Source: Pycnopodia helianthoides (Eukaryota; Echinodermata; Asteroidea; Forcipulatida; Asteriidae). From it: a DNA stretch of 64,000 bases. Numbering within the stretch: the first letter of the stretch is position 1; each line of letters opens with the position of its first letter. The notes beneath the pieces were generated by a model, which saw nothing but the letters and a program-made list of their open reading frames with translations, did no database searches and was not told the origin of the DNA. Below, piece after piece: positions 11,101-26,100 of the stretch. Location: assembly GCA_032158295.1 (NCBI GenBank), contig CM063258.1, positions 8,760,583 through 8,824,582 of the forward strand, written 5' to 3'. A program made the position numbers and the translations under genes.

Positions 11101-14100
11101 GAGCTTTTGTAAGACTAGTCATGCCAGTTATTTCTTCATTCGCACACAGAGAAAGACATCTGTACAAAAACTGTCGTAAAATCATTACAGATTGAATTCA
11201 GATCGAATTCAGTTATGTGACGGATTCAGTTTCAAAAAGATAGAGTCTTTATGAAAGTGGATTTTTTTTCCTGCAAGTCTGTTAAAGACACTGGACACCT
11301 TTGGTAATTGTCAAAGACCAGTCTTCTCACTTGGTGTATCTCAACATATGCACAAAATAACAAACCTGTGAAAATTTGAACTCAATTGGTCGTCGAAGTT
11401 GCGAGATAATAATGGAAGAAAAAAAACACCCTTGTCACACGAAGTTGTGTGCTTTCAGATGCTTGATTTCGAGACCTCACGCGTGAGGTCTCAAAATCAG
11501 TTCAAATATTTTACTGAGAAATTACTTCTTTCACAGAAACTACGTTACTTCAGAGGGAGCCATTTCTCACAATGTTTTATACTATCAACAGCTCTCCATT
11601 GCTCGTTACCGAGCAAGTTTTTATGCTAACAATTATTTTGAGTAATTACCAATAGTGTCCACTGCCTTTAACTCATGTTAAAACAATATAAAATTCCACT
11701 GTGTTTGATACCCTCCAAGTGCAATTTTTTTGTCAAATCCCAAATGTTTGATGACGCCACAGTTCAAATACATGGGTCTATACATTTTTGTAAAGGAAAT
11801 TGTTTAGTTCATTCCGGAACTTTGATGATATTCAATCAAAAAGGCATTGAATTCGAACCTTTTGACAAATGCACAAAGTTCCTCTTTGGAATGTACAGAC
11901 CCATTTGTTGTTGATATCCAATGATGTCATGTTGAAATTTTGGTCTGAAAGAATATTATACTTTCACATTTACCAATGCACTCCCTTTAAAGAAAAAAGT
12001 GCATGATTGGTAACCATTGGGTAGAAAATAGATTACATTCATTTCTGAAAGCTGAACGATTACAAAGTACCAGTGAAAGATCTTCTATCTTTGAAGTTTG
12101 CACACAATTCATTAGTAGTAATATGCCTGCCAGTGATTGCGTTAAAAAAAAAAATAGAACAAAAAAATAGAATCAAATATACAATTCAATCACTGGGGAA
12201 AAATTGATTGCGTTTAATCTGGAAGTTCTCTGGTAACAGAGAAGCCGCAATCGCAACCCTCCTGATATGATCATGCACAAAATCATGTTTTCATCAATTT
12301 CTCTTTAAAAAAAATTAAACATTCACAGATTGTTTGCATGGTGTATGTAAATAGAAAACAAGAACACAAGGGAAACTAACTGAGTGAATGTTAAAAAATG
12401 TGGGGTTGAACAAAGAAAACTTGACTAGAAAGAGACTTAAATGTCTGGTTTAACGTGCCGGCGCTCTACCAACTGAACTATCTTACCTTAGGCTGTCTCC
12501 CTATTTTTGTAAATATCTTTGTTCGGGGGTGCCCAGTCAGAAGCCATACAGTCAGTTTCCCTTGTGGTTTATTACTTGATATTTGAAATAAAAAGTCGCA
12601 TCCCCTTAAGGTGATCCCTCTGCTGCCGCTTCCCAGGTTGTATCGTAAACTGGCTATGCGGCAGTTACAGGTTGAATGGCTTCTGACTGGCAACCCCGAA
12701 CAAAGATATTGACAAAATAGGGAGACGGCCTCCATTATGGCTCGATAGCTCAGTTGGTAGAGTGCCGACGCGTTAATCAGGAGGTCGCAGGTTCAAATCC
12801 CGTTTAGTCAATTTTTCTATGTTCAACCAAAAAAATTTAAAAAATCAAGCTGACTTTTTCAGTCATACAGAACTGTCAGGTGTGTCTAATAGATAGCTTA
12901 GTTGGTAGAGCGCCGGTACGTTAATCCGGAGGTCGTTGGTTCAAATCCCGCTCTAGTAAATTTGTCTTTGTTCATCCCCAATGTGTTTCTAATAGGACGC
13001 TTTTTTTAATAAATGCCTCGTATCATTATTATTAACGGCTAGAAAAAAACAAAAATTGCTCAGGAATTGTTAAAATTCCAAAGCAAGCATGTTCAGAGGA
13101 GAGGACATAAAATGCGCTCAAAAATTTAAGTCAGCCTCTGCTGGATGACCAGGAGCATTGTATTAAATATTCAAAGCTTTTTTTTAGCGTTTGACGAGCG
13201 AAAGAGTAATCAGCAAACATGAGAGGATGAAAGGAAGCAAAACAAAATATTAATTTGCCGTTTTTTTTATTGCTGAAATAGTCGCGGGGGGTAATCCAAA
13301 GTAACACACGCCTACTCTAACAGCCGGCCCCCACAAAGGATTATTCAACTGGTAACGAGTTGCTTATTTTAGATTAATTAGTTTGAAGTCAATTTTCCTT
13401 CTACACACCTTCCTCTTGGGGAAAAAATAAAGACAAGATCCAAAGTGAACTGACTAACAATCCGGATTTACTGAAATTAGCTGTATAACATTTTCAGACG
13501 TGGGTTGCTGTAACTAACAGAGAATATTGGCCAGAATTTTTTATTTGTGGAATAAATTGTGTTGATTGCATTGCAAAAAAAACAAAAACAGGGGTGAGTC
13601 AAATGGAAAGAGAAGGAGAGGTCGTCCAACAACCTCGTCCCCATGGTTTACTTTATTTCCAACCATGTATACAATAGTAAACCCTGGGAGGGAAACTCCT
13701 TACTTGGACCCTGATTGGACAAAACCAAATGATAACCTTTGTCAAAGCAGCCGGCCGGCAACCAATACAAACAGGCTATTAAATCTGGTACCGGACCACG
13801 AGACCATGACAAAGATGTGAATTTCAAAAAGCAGCCAGAGTATTCTAATTCGCATACCTATCCAAAAATTTTGGATATCCAAATGATCCAATACCAGGGT
13901 GAGAGAGCGGTCAACCTGCTCGACACACCCTGGGGACGAGGTTGGTTGTCCAACAACATCATGGATGAACTATATAAGAGCAGTGGACTGGCAGCTGCAG
14001 CAGGATCAGCAGTCAACCTCGTTCCCCGGTTGTGAACGATCTAGCCGCGCCATCTGTTTTCTTTCCCAGAATGCCTTGCTCTGTCGTGAACCCTGGAAGT

Positions 14101-17100
14101 GTGATTTTGAAATATCCAAATGTATTGGATATTTTAATTAGTCCTGTGGTTGATTCACTAGAGACTACGCATAGTGCGCTGTCAAAAGATGCATCAAGTC
14201 ATAGAGCAACTGGTCCCCTCTCATTCTTGTTTGATCTTGTAATATGTCTAAGTGTATACCATGTAGAAACACGATTCATTTGAAGTGTATTGCATAAAAA
14301 AAACCTGCACTTTGACACGCGCGTACTAAGCGCCCGACACGTGCCCTACAAGCGTTAACAAGTTCATTTCTGCCGTTGTTCCAATCACCTATTCTTCGGG
14401 TTTTACTCTAAACCTATGGTATGAAAACCTGGGCCTATTACTTACACACATTTAATGTGTTAACTGCGCATGACAGACTGTTCTTTATGTGTGCATAACT
14501 AATTAGATCACGCTACTCGCACGTCCGCAACACGCACGGGAATGCACGTGATAACACCCGTCTGCGTGAGACCGCCTGATCGCTAAGGCTTTGATGTTGG
14601 TTTTTTTCGAAGACTAAACCCCGTCGGATCGGATCTGTTGGGGAATCTTGCGGTTGAGGTCTGTGACTTGCAACTCTTTGACAGCTCTTTGATGCAGCAA
14701 ATCGTCTCAACTAGGAGATTTATTGTTGCAATATCGTCTTGACGAGGAGATTTATTGTTGCAAGATCGTCTCGGCTAAATACATCGCGATACTTAACGAT
14801 ATCGCGATTTACCGATATCACGATTAAAAAAAATGTGACCCGATATCATAATCGTTTCAGAACTAGTATCGCGATATTCGATAATATCGTGGTATCGCCC
14901 AAGCTTAGCGAGAGGTATCGATACGGCGCGCTGCCCATGGTAGTGAGAGGCTGTGTTGGCGAGGACTCAAAGAGTAGCTAAGCACAACCAAAATTTTGCT
15001 TACAAGAATAAGGTTACCAGTCTAAGTACCATGTCACGTGTGCAATTTATGACTGGTATCCTGCTCATTTCTGCTAAGCAGAAAAATTGTTAAGCAATAT
15101 TTTATGCTTAAGCAGCTCTATGAAATTGGGCCATTAGACCGAAGAGAGAGAGAGAAGATAGAGAAAGTTGCCTTGAAAATTACATCAGCGTCTACAAGGG
15201 CTAGAGGGAAATCTCCTCTAGAGTGAGAGGTCCTAGAGAATGGTGCGACATCTTGTCTACATGTCTATCCTTCACAGTTCCCAAAACGGGAACAAAAAAC
15301 GACACAAAACAAAAAAAACAAACAAACAACACTTGTTGAGTTTGAGCACTTTTTGGGGCAGGCAAGTCATCAAATCCCTGAAACAAAGTGAACCTTTCCC
15401 TTCCTAAACCAACCACTTCTTCCAACAGGCGATTATTCTTACACAGTACACCTGTAATAACTAATCAGTATAGATAGGTTGCAATATGACGATCAACCGG
15501 CCATCTTTACGGGCAACTTGGAACACACAGTCATGCGTTTCGCGTGACAACGGCGTGCAGCACGCGCACATTTCACAAAACTCATCGAACTATTGGTTAG
15601 AGAACAATGTGGCTTCGTTAATAATTTGAGCGCTCAACACGCCTGCAAGCCAAAATGCAATTTGCCCGTAAAGATGGCGTCTATTGGGCACTGTCTATCT
15701 CTCGTTCCACCGTGCAAAGCCTCAAGTTAATCAATTCATTCCCAATTCGATTAATAGAAGCCGAACGCTGGCTGAAGATACTGGATCCATTTCCCCTTAA
15801 CAGCACCTGGGCTATGTCCATCACTGCCCTTTGACAAAACACAGGAAATCGCAGGCTAAAGTTTGAAGTAACCCTACCTGCCAATGTGCGTAACATAGCT
15901 TAGAATGAAATGAAATGGATATCGAATGATCAGTCGACGACAGTCACACATTTGTAACTTGACCGCAGACATGGAATGCAGCCATCTGAAAAAAACAGGA
16001 GTATAAGGGCTGCAGGCTGTAATGGACTCCTTTTCAGGCTCTTTACTAACAATTGTTCTGATTTTTTTTTCCGGAAGGCAAACAAAACGGAAATCGGAAT
16101 AAAGTAGGAAGACTACCATGCCTGTTAACCAATGTGCAACAGCAGCGAAAATCCAGTCATCTTTGTAGATCAGCGATAATGTTACATTAACAATAACAAC
16201 TAGTTCTTATGTAGCGCATTTTACAATAACGCAACAGCAGCGAAAATCCAGTCATCTTTGTAGATCAGCGATAATGTTACATTAATAACAACAACTAGTT
16301 CTTATGTAGCTCATTTTACAATAACCTATCAGTGCACTTTACATTAGTGCCCTGGTCATTGTGCCAATAGCATTCCTGTAATCTTTCTCAGCTCCCTGGG
16401 GAGTATACAGCCCCGAGCTGCCGTGACGCTCCAACGTTTCTTTTCTTTACAACCGACTTGGTCTCAGAAGTTCGAGTACGCCCTAGACTTGCACAGTCTC
16501 TTGATGCGCTAGCCAAAAAGGGGGTTAATTAAGTTTCGTCTCATAAATTTTATGTACAACAATGAATGTTCAAGTTATCCTTCCCAAGTGCTTTACAGGG
16601 TACTGGTTCATCTACAATGGAATTAAGTCAAAAATGGCTCGCCGACGAGGTCTGATGTCCGAGAGATGCCTCCGGGGGAGGGGGGGGGATGATGTCAACA
16701 ACAAAATGTCAAACAAACAAGTCAAGTCCTCAACAACATGTTTTCCTGTTGATGCAGGGCTCGAATTTTGAACTGGACCGTCGGCCCGAGGCCAGTGATT
16801 TCAGTGTCGGGCCAGTAGACTCAAGACTTGACAAGTCCGGTTGTCTTGTGTGTTTTGCTTTTTCAATTGAATAAGAATGCCTCACAGAGTAGCAACAAAA
16901 CAAAATAGGTTCAAATGTTGACTTCGGGTCTGATAAATACCTTTCAATTCTGTTTAGTAAAGCACACTTTATATGAAAGACAAAGGAGACGAACCTTCTC
17001 TTACATGTATTAGTGTTCGTTGAAATAAAAACTGTTAAATGCATGCTAGAACTGCATCAACAAGGTTTTTTTTTCTCATTTTGAATCTGGTCTTGCAACA

Positions 17101-20100
17101 AAAATTCTGGTCCAGTAAATATTTGTATCTACAAGCCCTACGGTCTTATGGATTTTCCCCCTAAATTTCGAGCCCTGTGTTGAAATCATTTGATACACGC
17201 AGCGCAACGGGGCACATTATGTTCGCTGAACTTAGCGGCCTTTGTCATCGCTTTTCTGTGCTCTCCGCATGATTTTGTTGTTTCTACATGCACTTGATGT
17301 CCCGGTTCAATCCAGCTTAAGCCTTGGGCTCAAAGTCTACAATACTCTGTCAGATTCTCCGTCGTCGTGGGAGGAGGGATTAACGAGATAATCTCGGGAG
17401 CAAGAACCTCCGCGTCAGTCAGGCAGATTAAAGCAACAGCAAGAATTATTCACTGCTGTGTGAATTTCAGATAGGTCTAACTAACTTTTAATTACAAACG
17501 AAGAAAAAAAAACCCCAAAACCCAAACTACTTCAGCCAATTTGTGTGTGAGCGTTTCATAACATTCTATTGTTTTGTTTTGATATTTAACACTCATAAGT
17601 TTGAGTGATTTTAATATGATTGTATTACTTTTTCTGTTGCTTATACTGATTTTGATCTTTACTTAATAAATTCAGTGGTGTAACTAAGGGAGGGGGGGGG
17701 AGACGGGGTGCCCCCCCTTCCCAATTTGAGATCTGAACCTTTGAGACTAAGAAATACCAGCATCAGAATACAAAATGTTAAGTTATATAAACTTTCATGG
17801 AGTACAAACTCATTGTTTCACACTACTTTTCCGACGCGTGTCTGGCCGTGAGAACCAAAACACCCTTCAGCAAGCCGCTCTTAAACAGCTCCAGCCAAGT
17901 CTTTATCAAAAACTTGGTACTAATTATTGCTGAAACAAATTATGCTAATAGTATCAAATGACAAGGAGTGCGAGGTATAGATAGGTTGCAGTATGACGTC
18001 AATCGGCCATCTTTACGGGCAGTTTGGAACACACAGTCATGCGTGTCGCGTGAGAACGGCGTGCAACACGCGCACATTTTACAAAAACCAACTGCACGAT
18101 TGGTTAATGAACAACGCGGCTGGGTTAACAATTAGAGCGCTTGCAAGCCAAAATGCAATTTGCCCGTAAAGATGGCGTCTGTTGGGAACTGTCTTATATA
18201 AAACAAAAATAGGATGCATTTTATTCACACAGTATAGCAGAATATAATTGTTAAAATCTGGACTGTTCCATTTCACTGGGCTTTGCCTCGTGAAATGGAA
18301 CAGTCCAGATTTCCCCTCGTGATTATATTGTGCAATATTCAAGGTGAGATTTGAGGAATGTCGAAATTCTTGAAAAAATGGCTCGCTGGCCTGGGTTTCC
18401 CCTTTATTCTAGACACGGAACCTCCCAGATGTTACAGTAAACCTTATGCATTGACATCATCCGGCCGCCATCTTAGAGGTAAACTGATGATGAAACAATG
18501 GAAACTGACAGATTTGTACGCGCGGCGTACAGGATCGGCCAATGGAAATCTTCCTTTAGACCTCTAGGCGAGGGCGCCCTACTCAAATGACGTCATGAGC
18601 ATAAGGTCTATTCATGGTGCTTAAAGAACCTGTGCATCACCTGAAATACAAAACTACAGGTTCAGACACAATGTCGACCATTTCTTTCTCCCTTCCATGA
18701 TGGCTTTAATTATTCCCCCCCAAAATTTGAAGGCTGAAGGAGGTTTTGAGAAAAACCTACAATCAGGAAATATCCTGAGAAATTACACGCCAACGCATGC
18801 ATCCAATATTTGTTCTAAAAGTAGTTTTTACTCCTTACCCTTTCCTTGGCAGATGAGATCTGTCCAGCTGAGATACTCTGCAGCACCTCCTGGAGATCTT
18901 CCAGTAGATTCATGTCCGAGGGAGGGCCTTCTTCCTGCGTGCTTGCCTCGATGGAGCTAGGATCAAGAGACTGGTACGATCTTGCCTTGGGCGGTAAACT
19001 CGGTCTTGCACTGTTAGATAACATTAAAAGTTGTATCGTCAAAATCATTCCAAGGCGTGACGCTGGGGCCTTGGGGGGAAACCAACTGTAAACATTTCTT
19101 TTGAAATAATTTGGGATTTGAACAAAGGAAAACTGACTGGAGCGGGACTTGAACCTGCGAGTTCCGGATCAACGTGCCGACACTCTACCGACTGAACTAT
19201 TCGATAAGCCAAATAAAACAAAAACACTTCTGATAGGTCGCCTCCGTTTTTCTTTTTAAAAAAATAGGATAAATTTTAACATTATCCGACGAAAAAAATA
19301 CAATTTTAAAATAAATAAGATCGTATTTTTAGACTTCAGCACACCAAAAAAATAAAAAGAATAAAGCTGGAAACCATCTTGAAAAACAGCAAAGTCGGCT
19401 GTCTTAAAAAATGTGTCGGGCTGCCATTTTTGATATATATAAGAAGGAAAAAAAAAAAAAAAGGCCCTCCTCCTTCCTTTTTTTCCAAAAGGCAGGACAC
19501 TAAACATGTTTTCAAAATGATTTTGCCCTTCTTGCTCAGTTCACTACTTACTACACCGCCATGTGCGTGTAGAGCCTCGACTTCATGCCTCATTTGCATT
19601 TATGTATCTGATCGGATGTGTCATCACATTACTGTGACAATACAGGGTTCTACCAACCTCGTCCCCATGGTTTACTTTATTTCCAATCATGTTTACAATA
19701 GTAAACCCTGGGAGGGAAACTACTTACTCGGACCGTGATTGGACAAAACCAAATGTTAACCTTTGTCAAAACAGCCAGCCGGCAACCAATGTACAAACAG
19801 GTAACGGACCACGAGACCATGACGAAGATGTGAATTTTGAAAAGCAGCCAGACTAATCTAATTTGCATACGCATCCGAAATTTTTGGATATGCAAATGAT
19901 CCAATACCAGGGTGAGAGAGCGGTCAACCTCGTACTGCTCGACACACCCTGGGGACGAGGTTGAGAGTTCCACATAATATATGCTGCTGTCCCCAATTTG
20001 AGGCTCCGAACGCAAGTGGCTGACCGTGCAGAGTGCAAATCTCGCCCTTTGTTGGCAGTCTCCCTATTTTATTGAGTACACGGCTGACCTACATATGGTG

Positions 20101-23100
20101 AAGGCTTTGATGGGCTTTTCAGGCAAGATAACAATTTTCCTGATTTCTCCGAGGGCACAAAAATGAAAAAAAGGAACAAATAAACAGGAAACAAAATTAA
20201 GGTAGCAAGAATGTCTTGCCTGCTGTCTTTAATTGTCATGGTTCTTTAGTTGTAAATATCGCCCTGAAAATATTTTTTTCTAGCCAGCCATAATGATTGG
20301 ATTTTAATATAATTAAATATAAATGTAATTGTACTGCATCTATTTGTTATTATTTTAAATATTTTTTTCCATTTCTGTGGTCTCTGTGGCTCAGTGTTTA
20401 ATAATATTAAATGTTACGACCTCAAAAACACGACCTTTTTTTGTCAGCTCTTGCGTTTGGTGCGACCGTTATTTTTTCATGCCAAGTATTAAACCACAAG
20501 GGAAACTGACCGGATGAATTTTAAAATAATTTGGGGTTGAACAAAGAAAAAATGACTAGTCAGGAGGAAAACCCCAGAGAAATATTCCAGGGAAAAACTC
20601 ACTACGCAATCGTGCAGGGACTGAAAAACCCAATCCACGTAGTGCCCCGGTATGATTTGAACTGGGGTCCCAGAGGTGGAAGGCAAGGCAAGATACCACT
20701 ACGCCAGCCTGACTGCCCATTTGATAAGATATTCTACTAAATTAGTTCCTTGTGGAAAGGAAAAAAGGAGCTAAGCACAACAAAATGATGCTTATCAGAT
20801 TAAGGTTACCAGCTAAACTACCATGTCACATGTACACATTATGGCTGGTGTCCCGTTTATTTTTCGTAAGCAGACAATTGCTTAAGCAGCTCTATGTAAT
20901 TGGGCCCTAGTTCTTTGAACTTTTCTCCAATGCCCTGCAGACATAGAATGGAGGACGCTGCACTCACAGCCCTCCATTATAAGATTGCTTTCCCCATAAC
21001 CCCCCCCCCCCCCCCCCCCCCCCCCCGCAACCCCATGATTACATCTCGGACCATGCAATTTCTAAAACAGCCTAGCCAGAGACATAATACCTGTCTCTCT
21101 GATAGTAAAAGCACTGGAAATTATTATCCCCCCCCCTCTCACAAAAAATACTGTAATTCTGGTAGCTTGTACTGAACAAATAAAGGGGGAAAAATAATAA
21201 TAAAATGAGAACATACACTGGATATGGTATGCAAAAGCTCTAGCTGGAACCTCGTTAAAAAACAACAACAAAACAACAATGTGCTGGATTGGTGACCATA
21301 AGCAAAATAATTTTAACAACATTATTTTCAATGTCAAGTAATGACCCCCGAACAAAGATATTGACAAAATAGGGAGACCGCCAACATAGGGCTAGATAGC
21401 TCAGTTGGTAGAGCGCCAGGTACGTTAATCCGGAGGTCGTTGGTTCAAATCCCGCTCTAGTAAATTTTTCTTTGTTCAACCCCAAAACATTATTTTCAAT
21501 GTAACAGCTTATGAAGTCCATGACGGTCTGGATCGCCTTTAGACCAGTGATTATTTTTCGCTTGTTGGTAATATCCTCAGCCTTGTTCTACTGTAGTCCT
21601 GTTTATAATTTGAGTTGTTCGTATGTATTGTTTGTGTGCTGACCGATGGGAGGCTTCAGTCTTACATCAACCGTTTCAAGTATTCAAGGCACAGCTGTGA
21701 TGATCATAAGATTATTTTTCAATCGGATATTTGGCAACATTTTTTGTCTGGCCGTTTTGTTCAAAGCAGAAAAAAAATGTTGAAAGCGCTTGTAATAAGT
21801 TTGTAACGCAATATCTGGGGGAACACTAAGCTCCTTTTTAAAGCAGCGTGCGCGCAGGTGCGGCAAGTCTGCCCAAGGGTGTAATAATTAGGGCCTCTTT
21901 TTTTATAAATACAATTATGGAAGATTTAATTTATTGGAGCATTATTTTGAACGAAAAAATAAATAATAATATGATAGTGGCTTCTTATATAGCGCTCATA
22001 TTCGTCACGCAGTGACGCTCAAGGCGCTTCAACATTCAGTATTTTCCTGCACGGTATTGTGGAGCAACGTTTAGACCTATTCTTTTACAAAGCACCATGT
22101 AATGGTTTACAAGGTGCTGTGGCGCAATATGCAGCCAATCAAACCAGGAACACCGGGGCGAACCCCTTCTCTTATCGATAATGATGCATTCGTTACAGCA
22201 AAACAAAACAAATCAAATGGAGATGGGCTGGGATGATTTCACAAAGAGCTAAGATTGATCTGTGTATCAGATCTTAATTGCTAAGCAAAGAGTGAGGTCA
22301 CAATACAAATCACTATGGTGATATAATTGGCAACTCATCTTAAGATGAATCCCAACCGAATAATATTCCTGTGGGAAAAGCACTGAGTATACAGTGCTTT
22401 ACATACATCAGTGTATGGGTAAAACAAATCAATGTTCTTTTTTTTTCCGTTGATATTTACCAATTCAGTACTTTGTCTTCTCAACTTTGTTCTAATTTAA
22501 AAAAAAAAAATCATTTGACCTGATAATAATAATAATAATAATAGTCTAAGCATTTATTTAGCGTTCTTACGCATAAAAGGTACCGCAACGCTTTACAACA
22601 ATAACAAATTACAACAATCAAGAATTTACAATACAAAGAAATGAGAAATAAATAAATAGCCTAAATAAGCAAAATAAGTCAAGAAGGCATGAAGTCGAGG
22701 CTCTAAACGCACATGGCAGTGCATCAAGTAGTGAAATCATTTTTAAAACATGTTCAGCGTCCAGCCTTTGAAAAAAGGTAGGAGCCTGGCTATTTTTCAA
22801 GATGGCTGCCAGCTTTTTCCTGTGTTTTTTTTCTCTCGGTGTGCTAAAAGTCTAGTAAGTGAAATGGCACGACGTATTTGATAAGGAAGACTGTTCCAAA
22901 GGTTTGGAGCAGCCGCAAAAAAACCTTTTGAAGATGAAGAGTATCTTGTTTGAGGTTTTGTGAGAATCACTGTATCTGAGCTGGAACGGAGTGTGCAATT
23001 AGGCTGGTAAGGAGTGATATCTGGATGAAATTTTTATCAAAAAAACTTTTATTTTGTCCTCGTGTGTGAGCGTGTCTACCCGCTGAAACCGAGGACTTTT

Positions 23101-26100
23101 AACAAAAGGGATCCGGGTGTTTTGACAGAGCGAGGACTTCCTCGCTTCGCTTTCGTGTACAAAAGCAACGAGGACGTCGCAAAAAAAAAAAAAAAAACTA
23201 AGTCCAAGCAATGGGAGAACAAAGAGAAGTCCTTGACCTACAAGATTCACAAACATACGTGTGTGAATCCCTACCTAACTGGACATACAGCCAGCCTGGA
23301 TTTACACGGAGGCCATGGCCTCTGTTGCCCTTGTCTTGGCCTTGGTGCCCCTTCAAAACATTCCCATAGACTTTTAAGATTTTCCAATGGAAGTGCCCGT
23401 TACAAAATGAAAATGGCCTTGCCCTCTCCAAGATAAAATTCCAGGCCTGATAAAGGACTAAATAATTTATGTTTCTTCCCCTCACAATTCCCCCCCCCCC
23501 TCAAAAAAATGAATAAAATGTACAAAACTACATGGTTTTTGAGGCATTGCATGGTGAGGTATCAGTGTATATTCGGTTTGCGGTAACACCATGTATATAA
23601 TTATCTACATGTACTTTGCTGAGTAGATTTTGTTCTTCAGAGAACTTGTCTTGCTATTTATTCTACTACCGCGGAGTAGATTTTAAGAACTGTTCTCCTT
23701 ATTAACTACTACCTGGGTGGGAGGTGGACTACAACTTTAGATTTGTGGATCGGGGGGGACTTCTCGTAATTAACTGCACTGCCGCGGAGTGAGTTCAAAA
23801 CTATTTTTACAATTATATCAGCTTATGGAAAAAGATGAATCAGTAGACTTCAAAGGCCTTCGGGCGAGAACTTGCTCAAAAACAGTAACACATCCTAAAC
23901 ACACTTGAATATGAAGAAGTCCTGACGTTCCCACGGGACTTGGGGAAAGCGACGCTCGGTAATTAGTTTTTAATACCGAGTATCTCCCTGGAGAAAACAA
24001 AGTCTTTACGCCTTTCCCTTCTCCAAACCGATTTGCATTTAACAAAACTCGTTAACGACATAAACCCTTTGGCGGCACTCTCTGCTGCGTATCCCGTTTA
24101 CATACAAATGAGTGCATGACAAATTCCATTACTTAAAGAAGGGCCAGATACTTTCGCCTCGTTGAGGACACCCCCCCCCCCATCTTTCAAGCCGTTGAGG
24201 ACACCCCCCCCCGCATCCTTTCAAGCCGTTGAGGACACCCCCCGCATCTTTCAAGCCGTTGAGGACACCCCCCCCGCATCCTTTCAAGCCGTTGAGCACA
24301 CCCCCGCATCCTTTCAAGCCGTGAGACACCCCCCGCATCCTTTCAAGCCGTTGAGGACACCCCCCCGCATCCTTTTAAGCCGTTGAGGACACCCCCCGCA
24401 TCCTTCAACCGTTGACACCCCCCCATCCTTTAAGCCGTTGAGGACACCCCCCCACTCCTTCAAGCCGTGGACACCCCCACACTTCAAGCTTGAGACACCC
24501 CCCCGCATCTTTCAAGCCGTTGAGGACACCCCCCCGCATCCTTTCAAGCCGTTGAGGACACCCCCCCCGCATCCTTTCAAGCCGTTGAGGACACCCCCCA
24601 CATCCTTTCAAGCCGTTGAGCACACCCCCCCCGCATCCTTTCAAGCCGTGAGGACACCCCCCCCCGCATCCTTTAAGCCGTTGAGGACACCCCCCCCACA
24701 TCCTTTCAAGCCGTTGAGGACACCCCCCACATCCTTTCAAGCCGTTGAGGACACCCCCCCATCCTTCAAGCCGTTGAGCACACCCCCCCGCATCCTTCAA
24801 GCCGTTGAGGACAACCCCCCCCCGCATCCTTTCAAGCCGTTGAGGACACCCCCCCCACATCCTTTCAAGCCGTTGAGCACACCCCCCCCGCATCCTTTCA
24901 AGCCGTTGGACACCCCCCCCCCCCGCATCCTTTCAAGCCGTTAAGGACACCCCCCCCCACATCCTTTCAAGCCGTTGAGCACACCCCCCCCCCCCATCCT
25001 TTCAAGCCGTTGAGGACACCCCCCCCACATCCTTTCAAGCCGTTGAGCACACCCCCGCATCCTTTCAAGCCGTTGAGGACACCCCCCCCCACATCCTTTC
25101 AAGCCGTTAGGACACCCCCCCCACATCCTTTCAAGCCGTTGAGCACACCCCCCCCCCGCATCCTTTCAAGCCGTTGAGGACACCCCCCCCCCGCATCCTT
25201 TCAAGCCGTTGAGGACACCCCCCCCACATCCTGTCAAGCGTTGAGCACACCCCCCCCCCGCCCTTTCAAGCGTTGAGAGACATGAGACACCCCCCCCCCC
25301 CGCATCCTTTCAAGCCTTTGAGCACCCCCCCCCCCCCCCCCGCATCCTTTCAAGCTGCTCAAAATTCATAGACCATCACTTTGTGTATTTGTAAAACACA
25401 CTAATCGTACAAACATTTAAATATAAATACGTCCTTACGTCCCGAGTGGGACGGAGCAAGCGTCGCTCTGTAATTAGGTTTTAATTCTATTTTTTTTACA
25501 TTTTTTAAAGCTCTGGGGTGAGGAAGGATTTCAGGGTAGCTGACCAGGGCTGGATTTTTGGGGGGGGAATATCCACAAGACTGCAGGGTTTGTAGCTCAA
25601 CATTTTTACAGGACCAGAAGTTATTTTACAAGACCAGAATAAAAAGAGTTGAACAAGCACTCAGAGACGCTCTATCTCATTTGTCTTATGTGTAAACTGC
25701 CCACTTCGATACTCAAACAGAATTGAAACACATTTATCAGACTCAAAGTCAACACTTTTGTTCACGACGATATTTACACACAATGAGGTAGCCTATTAGT
25801 CAAATGAAAGAAACACAAGACCACCGAGCTTGTCCGGTCGTGAGTTTACTGGCCCGATGCTCAAATCACTGGCCTCGGGCCAGCGGTCTTGTGTAAAAAT
25901 CGAGCCCTGCTAATATTGACTTGACATACTCATCTGACAGGTGGCGATTCGGGATGGATTTAACAGCTGATGGTATTCCAGCCATAGTCATTGGTCGACA
26001 GGAAAGACTCCCCTCAGTAGACTTCACAATCGTTGTTTTCTGTTTCGGGGAGGAATAAAGTTAAGCGTTTAGATATTTGCCTCCTTTTTTTTTGTCCCCT

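Noticed and set aside
15681..15896. 71-codon minus-strand frame around 15.8 kb
   Set aside because: The start lies outside repeat but the end runs into the GATAGGTTGCA MITE. No splice-site pair or homology supports it.
17346..17407. Minus-strand segment reading [19 protein letters not shown] with a phase 0-to-2 fit
   Set aside because: Its acceptor (GCGGAG) is poor, and using it would put the well-supported FDDL exon at 15377 out of frame.
24129..25126. Proline-rich and glycine-rich frames on both strands of the C-tract array
   Set aside because: Repeat artefacts. C-run length changes shift the frame from unit to unit.
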